This document shows positions 1 to 6,143 of a stretch of 12,402 bases of DNA, in pieces (position 1 is the first letter of the stretch; every line of letters begins with the position of its first letter). Under the pieces are notes generated by a model. It saw only the letters and a program-made list of their open reading frames with translations. It made no database searches and was not told where the DNA came from. The translations under genes were made by a program, and so were the position numbers. Source of the DNA: Pavlovales sp. CCMP2436 (Eukaryota > Haptophyta > Pavlovophyceae > Pavlovales); contig MU631311.1 of the NCBI GenBank assembly GCA_026770615.1, positions 705,211 through 717,612 of the forward strand, given 5' to 3'.

Positions 1-17
1 CCCCCCTCCCGCCGCAG

Positions 18-160
18 TATCTTCCTCGGCGCTGCGTGTGTCCCTCCTGGTCAACATTTGGGTGAACCACCGTCCGCTTTTGTGCGATTCGCTGCCGAGT
101 GCTCTGCTCGCAGATTTGGCTCCCGTGAGCGCACTTTCGCTGGTGGAAGGTGCGCGTTAG
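18..160 (+). CDS. C-terminal exon of a gene entering from the left (partial)
   Basis: A C-rich tract ending in CCGCAG at 12-17 looks like a 3' splice site. The frame that follows (codons starting at 20) is open for 46 codons to a TAG at 158-160. It encodes a protein-like segment containing SLLVNIWVNHRPLLCDSLP and ending VEGAR. The hydrophobic strand followed by W-V-N-H-R-P resembles, from memory, the C-terminal strand of some algal 2-oxoglutarate/Fe(II) oxygenase-like proteins. That assignment is weak because the catalytic part lies outside the window. The exon would be entered with one nucleotide carried over from the previous exon. A shorter, diverged relative of its last 15 or so codons lies at 820-899. 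It could also be a chance frame, but composition and splice context argue for an exon. Confidence 0.45.
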
Positions 161-177
161 ATATACATGTACACATA

Positions 178-203
178 CATATATAGATATATATCTATAT
201 ATA
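178..203. repeat. AT palindrome / (TA) tract
   Basis: An alternating TA tract forms a near-perfect palindrome around GATATATATC. It lies directly after the terminal exon and directly before the first copy of the ACTGATAGGGATTCAAG repeat. It could extrude as a cruciform or be a slippage product. Confidence 0.5.
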
Positions 204-215
204 TACCACACATAT

Positions 216-238
216 ATACTACTGATAGGGATTCAAGT
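216..238 (+). repeat. Dispersed repeat Q, copy 1
   Basis: The sequence ACTGATAGGGATTCAAG at 221-237, with an AT-rich lead, recurs at 1466-1488 on the same strand. A diverged relative lies in inverse orientation at 10179-10210. It looks like a dispersed repeat family or a transposon end; no coding potential is seen. Confidence 0.5.
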
Positions 239-396
239 TCTCTCGCTGCTGGGAGGTGCACGTGCATGCTTTTAATAATAGTGCTTTTAACGTCCCCTGA
301 CTTGCAGCTGTATTCGTGAATGGGGGCTTTGGTTATGACCACTGGCTAAGGAATAAAGTCATGTAGAAGTAGACAGTTAGCGGACCAGTGCATTAG

Positions 397-417
397 TTAT
401 AAAATTAGAATGACGTG
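397..417 (+). repeat. Short dispersed direct repeat, copy 1
   Basis: TATAAAATtAGAATGACGTGC here matches 891-911 (TATAAAATgAGAATGACGTGC), with one difference. In the downstream copy it directly follows the remnant of the terminal exon. This suggests that a block containing the gene end plus its 3' flank was duplicated and that one copy was later expanded or deleted between the two landmarks. Confidence 0.45.
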
Positions 418-564
418 CGCTGTGCGCAGCTCGCCGAGCCTGCCCCTTTTCATGGGGGTGGCTGCTATCTCCTTCCCCCGGCCACGATTCCCAACAAGTA
501 CTCGAGCGGAATAAATTATACTATTACTGTGTAAATATCTAGAAGTACGTCCGTCCCCTGACAG

Positions 565-633
565 GTCTCCACCGGACCCAAGCGTTGAGGAGCACTCGGA
601 TCAAGGGACCTTTGCAGAGCACATGGATACCGT
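565..633 (+). pseudogene. Duplicated exon fragment (paralogue of 9726-9794)
   Basis: After a splice-acceptor-like CCCCTGACAG at 555-564, the frame starting at 566 reads SPPDPSVEEHSDQGTFAEHM. The reverse strand of 9726-9794 encodes nearly the same peptide, with SVEKHSDQGTFAEH. In the codons from SVE to AEH the differences fall almost all at third positions, with one replacement (E/K), as expected of duplicated coding DNA that was under selection. A single extra A (around 580) relative to the other copy shifts the frame just before the shared part. After HMDT the similarity ends and the frame runs into a 23-bp tandem repeat, so this copy looks broken. The 30 or so bases upstream of the acceptor are also shared (TCTAGA, TACACA-like motifs), so intron and exon were duplicated together. 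The orientation is opposite to the other copy. Confidence 0.45.
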
Positions 634-637
634 CCCC

Positions 638-712
638 ACCACTCAGGCTGTACTTGCATTACCACTCAGGCTGTACTTGTATTACCACTCAGGCTGTACT
701 TGTATTACCACT
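638..712 (+). repeat. 23-bp tandem repeat, 3.3 copies
   Basis: The units at 638-660, 661-683 and 684-706 share the core CTCAGGCTGTACTTG and differ at one base (GCATT or GTATT). A partial fourth unit follows. The array starts exactly where similarity to the paralogous exon is lost. It is too short and regular for CRISPR and has no spacers, so it is a minisatellite. Confidence 0.8.
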
Positions 713-723
713 GTACTCTCGCG

Positions 724-827
724 CTGTCCGATAGACACCTGGGCGCTATATACTGCTGCGGACGCTATTTATCTGGCGGGCCCTCGCATTCCTCCGCCAG
801 AAAGTCCTGTTTTAATCCGGACAGACT
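724..827 (+). repeat. Inverted repeat arm L (pairs with 1352-1442)
   Basis: The reverse complement of this stretch shares GGTGTCTATCGGACAG, the 20-mer GGAATGCGAGGGCCCGCCAG and a CTGTCCGGATTA(A/T)AACA block with 1352-1442, in the same order and with small gaps. The two arms of about 100 bp face each other across about 520 bp. This could be the ends of a decayed mobile element or a duplicated inverted segment. Confidence 0.6.
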
Positions 828-899
828 CTCGCGCCTGTGGGCGCACTCAGCGCACTCCCGTTGGAAGGTGCGCGTGTTGCACAAATTGATATAAAATGA
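820..899 (+). pseudogene. Remnant copy of the terminal exon seen at 18-160
   Basis: The frame through 827-896 reads TLAPVGALSALPLEGAR and then runs to a TGA at 897-899. The matching stretch of the exon at 18-160 reads LAPVSALSLVEGAR before its TAG. Both share GGAAGGTGCGCG at the DNA level. Only about 16 codons are recognisable and upstream similarity is absent, so this is a fragment rather than a gene. Confidence 0.35.
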
Positions 900-1351
900 G
901 AATGACGTGCAATCGCCTACCCCTGGTCAAGTCCCATAAGGAGGGTTCAAGCCAGGCAGTTGGGTGAGTGAAGGTTATGTACGTGCTTTATAAATCAATA
1001 TGCACACACTTGTCTCATTTGCAAATGATCGATCAATCCCTTGGATTGATGCACGTATTTTTAAATACTCGATGCAAGTGCTTTTGGCATTGCCTACGCA
1101 TGAGTGGCCCGCCGAATTGGTCGACGAAATAGTAAATAGTCATAAATAAATAGAATAAGAATACCCACTTGATGGCCATGGTGGCTAGTTCGTTGTAGAG
1201 GTAAAAGAAGACGTTTGAGGAGCAGCCTTTTTTGTGCGCCTTTGTACTCGTGTATTATGTGTATGATTATACCCTCGTCGGTGGTTGGTCCGCTTCACAT
1301 GCAAGTAAGACGCTTCCTTGCACTACCCCCTTGCTTATACCCCTGCGCAGG
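900..1351. other. Spacer with no supported gene
   Basis: AT-rich spacer between the two inverted repeat arms. It has many in-frame stops in all frames and no convincing splice-bounded exon. A GAG|GTAAAA donor-like site occurs near 1198 but has no supporting open frame. Confidence 0.5.
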
Positions 1352-1442
1352 CTCTGTCCGGATTATAACATTATTTACTTTCTGACGAAAGGAATGCGAG
1401 GGCCCGCCAGCAGTAAATGGCGTCCGGGTGTCTATCGGACAG
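1352..1442 (-). repeat. Inverted repeat arm R (pairs with 724-827)
   Basis: This is the partner of the arm at 724-827. It carries the 20-mer GGAATGCGAGGGCCCGCCAG at 1390-1409 and GGTGTCTATCGGACAG at 1427-1442. It abuts a second copy of repeat Q at 1466-1501, so several repeat families are nested here. Confidence 0.6.
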
Positions 1443-1465
1443 GTTCAAGTATTGACCACAATCCT

Positions 1466-1501
1466 ATATTACTGATAGGGATTCAAGCTGGCGTCTGACT
1501 G
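1466..1501 (+). repeat. Dispersed repeat Q, copy 2
   Basis: The left part (ACTGATAGGGATTCAAG) matches 221-237. The right part, whose reverse complement contains CAGTCAGACGCCAGCTTGA, matches 10179-10197 exactly over 19 bases. It therefore links the left and right repeat clusters in inverted orientation. Confidence 0.6.
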
Positions 1502-1679
1502 TCCTGGAAGTCGTGCTGGTCTGAGCTCTGCGTCGCCCATTGCCTGCTGCGTGCCTTAGTCGGCTGCGCTAATCCTAGATAAATCATACTTTAAGCGACA
1601 TTTTTTATTAGATATACGTAATCAGCTAAAGAGCCAAGCCTCCAGCTCCAGATTTGCCATTCTTATTGCCCGCGATTCC

Positions 1680-1919
1680 ATGTATCCCTATCCAGGCCTG
1701 GGCGAGCCTGACGACACCGTTGCTCAGCTCCACTGTGCAGACTTTATTGATCCAAAGTCGGCGGGCGGCGGTGAGCTGGGACGCGCAGACGTGTGCGCAG
1801 AGGGTTTACTGCGGCTGTGGTGCGGGGACGCAGACAGCGTCAGGGCAGCGCTGCGGCAGGACGGCGCAGCCGACGCATCGACGCTGAGGATACACGGCGC
1901 GCGCTGCGAGGCCGGTTAA
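1680..1919 (+). CDS. Hypothetical 79-residue ORF
   Basis: The frame is open from ATG at 1680 to TAA at 1917-1919. It is GC-rich compared with the flanks and encodes a mixed, charged sequence that starts MYPYPGLGEPDD and contains AEGLLRLWCGDADSVRAAL, which could form helices. No domain is recognised. The upstream context GATTCC before the ATG is not a strong initiation context, and the segment could instead be an internal exon or a gene remnant. It stands alone between AT-rich spacers, with the nearest repeats at 1466-1501 and 2313. Confidence 0.3.
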   Translation: MYPYPGLGEPDDTVAQLHCADFIDPKSAGGGELGRADVCAEGLLRLWCGDADSVRAALRQDGAADASTLRIHGARCEAG

Positions 1920-2001
1920 CTAGAAATGGTATACATACATAGGAAACCGCGATTAATTGTGTAGTGATGCTTGCGTTGCATTTTGATTGAAAAATGAAAA
2001 A

Positions 2002-2220
2002 ATGAAACATGGCAGCGGGTCACGTGCGGTCAGCTCGTCGAGTGACCTCGCCTTGGTCCTTGGAACCCTGCACAATTTGGCGAAGTAGGTTTTGGTGGGC
2101 CTGGCAATGAAGCTACAAGACGAGCGCGCCGCTGGTGCCAAGAGACCAAGCCGCCGTTCTGTGATCACGCCTTCACGGGCCAGCCGGCCCGGGGAGAATG
2201 ACCACGAAACAAAGAACTAA
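2002..2220 (+). other. Possible small ORF or exon interrupted by TAG
   Basis: An ATG at 2002 opens 28 codons (MKHGSGSRAVSSSSDLAL...) to a TAG at 2086-2088. The same frame then continues for 43 codons through LAMKLQDERAAGAKRPSRRS to TAA at 2218-2220. The second part could be a last exon entered at the AG of that same TAG (GAAGTAG|GTTTTG). The region is stop-poor on both strands, since a 71-codon frame is also open on the minus strand, so this may be chance. It is recorded because of the same TAG pattern in the PUB-parvulin gene. Confidence 0.2.
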
Positions 2221-2312
2221 CCAATGGAGATCAGCCCACGCCGGACAAGCCGGCACGAGCCAGATTAAATTATCGAGAACACCTGCTCAGCCAGCCCTGG
2301 TAATACTCCCGC

Positions 2313-2733
2313 GGGTCGAAATCTGAATTAGTGGCGCGATTCCGCACTGGGGAAGGGGAAAAGTTGTGGGCGGGACGAAGTAGTAGACATTCTTCGCCCC
2401 TGCGCGCTAAGTACCAATAGCTGTTGTCAAATAGAGCCCTTCTCGACGGCCGTAGCCCACCTCGTGTGCCTCTCGAGTGCATCTGGGGGCCAAAAACATG
2501 CTAAAGGTAACTAACATTTTCCGATTCTCAGCGCTCGGAAGCGATAAGAAAGTCATGGTTCCCGATGGGGCACAGAGGAGTAAGTTGCAGATTTGTGAAT
2601 GGGGCGCCGCTCCATTCACGAATCTGCATTTAACTCCTGTGTGCCCAACCCGGTTTGTGAGTTACTCCGAAGGATTTTCACTGGACTTTTTCGCAATTCC
2701 CCCCGGACTGGCCACTAATTCGGATTTCAACCC
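2313..2733 (+). mobile_element. MITE-like element, copy A
   Basis: The element is bounded by inverted termini: GGGTCGAAATCTGAATTAGT at 2313 and the complement of GGGTTGAAATCCGAATTAGT ending at 2733. Over most of its length of about 420 bp it is collinear with 3572-3987, sharing TGCGCGCTAAGT, AATAGAGCCCT, CCGATTCT, CATTCACGAATCTGCA and GGACTGGCCACTAATTCGGA. An internal hairpin pairs GCAGATTTGTGAATGGGGC with GCTCCATTCACGAATCTGC around 2587-2628. No transposase is present, so this is a non-autonomous, miniature inverted-repeat type element. Target-site duplications are not clear. Confidence 0.7.
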
Positions 2734-2797
2734 CCGTGCGCAATTGGACAGCTGGCCGCCTGCCCCTCGTAAAGTTACTTGACGGCTCCACCCCAGA

Positions 2798-2840
2798 CCC
2801 TATTTAATATAATAGTATAAATATGCCATTTTAAATAGGG
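2798..2840. repeat. AT-rich hairpin
   Basis: CCCTATTTAA (2798-2807) and TTAAATAGGG (2831-2840) are perfect inverted repeats around a 23-base AT-rich loop, just outside the right end of MITE copy A. It could be the remains of a small inserted element. Confidence 0.6.
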
Positions 2841-3341
2841 GTATTCGACGAACCGCGCGGTGGGGACCCAGGGTCACCGCCGTACATTGCCATAAACGGC
2901 ACGGCACGGGAATAGTCAGTATTCAAACATCAATTCATGATGCAGCCTACCCTTGGTCCGTAGTAATCTATTGAAATCATTGAAATCACAAACAAAAAAA
3001 CAAACAAAAATGCATGGAGGCCGAAGCGAATTCGAGGATGTTGGCGGCTGGGCGCACGTGCCAGCAGCGTGTGTCGCACGCCACGCTGGAAATGCTGATA
3101 GCTCGCCACATATTCTGACCCTGTGTGGCAGTCTACGTACCCTTGGATGTTTCTAACTCACCCCTGGCGCAGCCCTTGGGGCATCCCGTCACCATCCTAT
3201 TGGTCATACCTACCCAAATAATATGAGAATAAAATATGTCACTTTTTAATTAACTTTCGCATTTTATTAAGTATTTATGTTAGATCAGTTATATTGCTAT
3301 TAATGAAGTGACGCGAGGCTATTTATTGTCAGGCTACAATG

Positions 3342-3420
3342 CACATTGACATTGCCATAGGCTACACCAAACATTAATGTCTGTTGGCCCAGGAGGGTCA
3401 ACACACATTGACATTGCCAT
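3342..3420 (+). repeat. 17-bp direct repeat pair
   Basis: CACATTGACATTGCCAT occurs at about 3342-3358 and again at 3404-3420, about 62 bases apart. The function is unknown. This may be a short duplication or flanks of a deleted insert. Confidence 0.55.
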
Positions 3421-3571
3421 GGACGCCACGTCTGGGAGATAGCCAGGAATCAATCGCAGATTGATGATGCGACCGAGGTCCCGTTCGCCTATTATGACCT
3501 CGCGTGACTTTAACATGTAGAAAAATAACGATTTTTTTTATCTAACTAGTTAATAACAAGAAACCCTGGCT

Positions 3572-3987
3572 GAGTCAAAATCCGAATTAGTGACGCAATT
3601 CCGCACCGAAGAGGGGGAAAAGTGGTGGCCGGACGAAGAAGTAGACATTAGCCACTCCTGCGCGCTAAGTGTCGATAGCTGATCTCGAATAGAGCCCTCC
3701 TCGACGGTCGGAGCCAACATTGCGTGCCTCTCAGGTGCCTTTAGGGTCGACAACATACTTAATATTACTAATATTTCCGATTCTTAGCGTTCGGACGCAA
3801 AAAGCTAAAGGCATTGTACCCAAAGTGGTTCAGAGGAGTTAGTTGCGAATCTGTAACTAACTGCCCCATTCACGAATCTGCAACTAACTCCGCGGTACCA
3901 TCTTCGGTTCCTGAGTTGCTCCGGAGGATTTTCACCGGACTTTTTTCGAATTCCCCCCGGACTGGCCACTAATTCGGATTTTGACCC
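3572..3987 (+). mobile_element. MITE-like element, copy B
   Basis: This is a second copy in the same orientation as 2313-2733. Its termini are GAGTCAAAATCCGAATTAGT at 3572 and the complement of GGGTCAAAATCCGAATTAGT ending at 3987. It has the same order of internal blocks and an internal inverted repeat (GGAGTTAGTTGC with GCAACTAACTCC, about 3834-3893). The divergence from copy A, with many substitutions and small gaps, indicates an old insertion. It lies about 120 bases from the stop codon of the zinc-finger gene. Confidence 0.7.
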
Positions 3988-4109
3988 GACTGTCACGACC
4001 GCAAGAAAGTACTGTAGTTACGTCAACATACAATAAGACCATAGTGAAGCCGGCGCCCGGCGTCTCGCGTCGTGCTGGGCAAAGCTGCGGGAGTCAAGCT
4101 CACTGAGTT

Positions 4110-5260
4110 TCAATAGGTGCCGTTGATCGCCGCTGCAATCTCCTCGCCGTTTGCAGCCTCGCAGAACATCACCCTTGGGCGGCGTACGTGCGGCTCGCCC
4201 GCCGCAAGCTGCCTGCCCGAGCTAGCGGCGGCGGCGACTTCCGGGACGGGCGCGGCCATGTCCACGGAAGTAGAGTCGGCACCAGAGCCAGAGCCAGAGC
4301 AAGAGCCGCTCGAATCTGAGTCAGCGGATTCGGGCCCGCTTGCACCGCCGCGCCTGCTTGCGCCGCCGCGCCCTCGTGCGCCACCGCGCACGCCTTTGCC
4401 CCGCGCGCTGTGCATACACTCGTGCCGCTTGAGGTTACACGCCTCGCTAGTTCGGTACTTACAGCCGGGTGCGTCGCACGCGTACGGCCGCTCGCCGCTG
4501 TGCGTGCGCTTGTGCCGAATGAGGTTGCCCGCGTCACTAGCCCTGTACTCGCAGTCCGGCTCGCCACACACGAATGGCCGCTCGCCGCTATGCGTGCACT
4601 TGTGACACGTGAGGCCTCCCGCCACAACAGCCCTGTACTTGCAGTCCGGCTCATTGCACGCGAAAAGTCGCCCGCCGACATCGATGTGAGTGCGCTTGTG
4701 CGCCTTGAAGGTTCTCGCCTCAGCAGCCCTGTACTCGCAGCCGGGCTCGTCGCACGCGTACGGCCGCCCGCTGCTGTGCGTGCGCTCGTGCGTCTTGAGA
4801 GGCTCATCTGAGAAGAACTGTACCCACACCCGGGCTCGTTGCAGGCGAATGGCTGCTCGCCGCTGTGCGTGCGCTTGTGCCGAATGAGGTCGCCGCCCTG
4901 AATGGCCCGGTACTCGCAGCCGGGCAAGTCGCACGCGTACGGCCGCTCGCCGCTGTGTGTGCGCCTATGCGTCTTGATGTGGCTCTTCTGAGTAGTACTG
5001 TACCTGCACCCAGGCTCGTCGCAGGCGAAAGGCCGCTCGCCGCTGTGCGTGCGCTTGTGCTTCTTGAGGTCGCCGCTCTGAGTGGCCCGGTACTCGCAGC
5101 CGGGCGAGTCGCAAGCGCACGGCCGCTCGCCTCTATGCGTGCGCTTATGCGCCATGAGGTGGCCCGACTGGGTGGCCCTGTACTCGCACTCGGGCTCGTC
5201 GCACTGGAAGCCGCGCTCGGGCTTGGCGCTCGGCAGCGACGCGTCGCCTCCGAGTCGACG
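4110..5260 (-). CDS. Nine-finger C2H2 zinc-finger protein, frameshifted
   Basis: This encodes a probable DNA- or RNA-binding regulator of nuclear type. Nine tandem fingers follow C-x4-C-x12-H-x3-H in 30-residue units joined by SGERPF/Y linkers (typical unit YACDLPGCEYRAIQGG then HKRTH). The last histidines fall at about 5135, 5045, 4955, 4865, 4776, 4686, 4590, 4500 and 4410. Finger 5 carries a 1-base deletion in TGAGAGGC at 4796-4803 relative to finger 3, so fingers 1-5 and 6-9 are in different frames. The linker after finger 6 has two extra residues (IDVGGR). A basic Arg/Gly tail, a Ser/Asp/Gly tract and an alanine-rich end follow, with TGA at 4110. The frame opens after TGA 5261-5263 with no ATG before finger 1, so the 5' end is spliced or broken. 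A -1 shift near 5246 would join it to a frame reading DYCTLIGGASDVDSE. An upstream first exon (5656-5781) is possible. Confidence 0.85.
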
Positions 5261-5420
5261 TCACTCGCGCCTCCGATGAGCGTGCAGTAATCGGCGGCCC
5301 CGGGCGCGTGCGTGCACCCACCCTGGCGCGATCACCACAGTGGTTCGCTGACGCACCACCCGGTGGTGTCGATGGGTGGAGCCGCGCGGTCCGCTCGGCG
5401 CGAACCCCCCCGGGGCGGCT

Positions 5421-5449
5421 GGGCGCCATGCTGCGACCGCATTTAAAAA
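5421..5449 (-). repeat. Shared 28-nt motif, left copy (promoter-like or TIR)
   Basis: On the minus strand this reads TTTTTAAAT followed by GCGGTCGCAGCATGGCGCCC. The same sequence, lacking only one T, lies on the plus strand at 9581-9608. It sits about 200 bases upstream of finger 1. A TATA-like CTTTATAAG (about 5454-5462, minus strand) precedes it by only a few bases, and the motif contains an ATG (MAPSRPGG...). It could therefore be a shared core promoter/start region of the zinc-finger gene. As a facing inverted pair 4.1 kb apart it could also be the ends of an element. Confidence 0.55.
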
Positions 5450-5453
5450 AAAA

Positions 5454-5462
5454 CTTATAAAG
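5454..5462 (-). promoter_or_regulatory. TATA-like box upstream of the zinc-finger gene
   Basis: Minus-strand CTTTATAAG precedes a T-run and the ATG of the shared motif by about 30 bases, the usual spacing for a TATA element relative to a transcription start. There is no independent support. Confidence 0.25.
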
Positions 5463-5655
5463 AGGTAAATAGCGCACGACCGCTGCGCGCTGCGCTGCCT
5501 GTGGGGACTAATCGCTCCGCTGCCAACCGCACTGCCAGCGTCAGGCGCCGGTGCACAAGGATCTACCCAGCAGGCGGTAGTTTTTCATTAAAAGTGTATG
5601 AAAACCACATTTTAAAATCAATTAAATAGCACATTCGACCTCGCCTTCGTGACAC

Positions 5656-5781
5656 CCGGCGCCGTTGCTGCGCCCGGAGCAGCTCGGCGATGAGGAAGAA
5701 CCTGCGTCGCACCACCTCGGCATGCCCGTCCACCCCGGTGAGCGGCCCTCGCGGGCTCGTCGCGAACGCGCGCACCTTCAT
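5656..5781 (-). CDS. Possible first exon of unknown gene
   Basis: An ATG at 5781 in the context GAAGATGA opens a frame of 42 codons (beginning MKVRAFATSPRGPLTGVDGH, with AEVVRRRFFLIAELLRAQQ in a helix-like stretch) to a possible splice donor CGG|GTGTCA at 5656. Without splicing the frame continues 30 further codons in lower-quality sequence to 5563. GC-rich and protein-like, it lies upstream of and on the same strand as the zinc-finger gene, so it may be that gene's first exon. An acceptor GCGCCAG at about 5323 would keep phase. No domain is recognised. The plus strand here also has an open frame (5690-5902) with poorer composition. Confidence 0.3.
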
Positions 5782-5897
5782 CTTCGAAGCTTTGCTCCCT
5801 TACTCCCTTGACTGGACATTAGCTATTGCCTATTACTGCAACCCCGGGCTGGTGTTAGCCCGCACCGACACAGGGACGGAGCCCGACGGAGCCCGCC

Positions 5898-5922
5898 GGT
5901 GATATCCCAGGTGGATATCACC
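5898..5922. repeat. Perfect hairpin
   Basis: GGTGATATCC (5898-5907), loop CAGGT, GGATATCACC (5913-5922). A 10-bp perfect stem in the spacer ahead of the PUB-parvulin gene, following a doubled GACGGAGCCC unit. It could be a regulatory RNA or DNA structure or a transposon scar. Confidence 0.6.
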
Positions 5923-6002
5923 AGGGGGGGATACGGGATATGTACCCCCCCCCCCCCCTGTGGGCTCTGTATCTAGCACACCCACTCGGCGGGGAACTGC
6001 GG

Positions 6003-6140
6003 TGGGCGCGAGGCGTCTGTGCGGGGAGTCGGCGGGGGGGGAGGCTGCAGTGGGCGAGGCACTTGCGTCTGTGCAGGGAGTCGGTACTGCCGCTGACCTC
6101 AGCTCAAGCGGCAGAAAGCTGAGTCTGTGCAAGGGTCACT
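6003..6140 (+). repeat. Short direct repeats in the 5' flank of PUB-parvulin
   Basis: GCGTCTGTGC(A/G)GGGAGTCGG occurs twice (near 6012 and 6065), and a weaker third form, GAGTCTGTGCAAGGGTCACT, ends just before the start codon. These may be promoter or 5'-leader duplications. Confidence 0.4.
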
Positions 6141-6143
6141 GCC

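Larger units (their letters stand above)
2734..3571. other. Spacer between the two MITE copies, no supported gene
   Basis: This spacer of more than 800 bases contains a 10-bp perfect stem (2798-2807/2831-2840, CCCTATTTAA) and A-rich tracts near 2990-3010. It also holds the direct repeat CACATTGACATTGCCAT (about 3342-3358 and 3404-3420) and the palindrome TAACTAGTTA near 3543. A short GC-rich open stretch at 3010-3150 gives no recognisable protein on either strand. Confidence 0.5.

Noticed and set aside
2305..2740. Target-site duplications for MITE copy A
   Set aside because: The flanks CCCGC and CCGTGC are only weakly similar, so no duplication is claimed.
4410..5203. CRISPR-like or satellite array
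   Set aside because: The 90-bp periodicity is explained by 30-residue zinc-finger units; there are no identical repeats separated by unique spacers.
4117..5290. Several plus-strand frames of 65-162 codons opposite the zinc-finger gene
   Set aside because: They are antisense shadows of a periodic 90-bp repeat, without recognisable domains.
5145..5477. Minus-strand 110-codon frame overlapping the first zinc finger
   Set aside because: It reads the finger DNA out of frame (loses all Cys/His ligands) and is arginine/proline-rich, typical of a shadow frame in GC-rich DNA. Only its ATG region might be a real leader.
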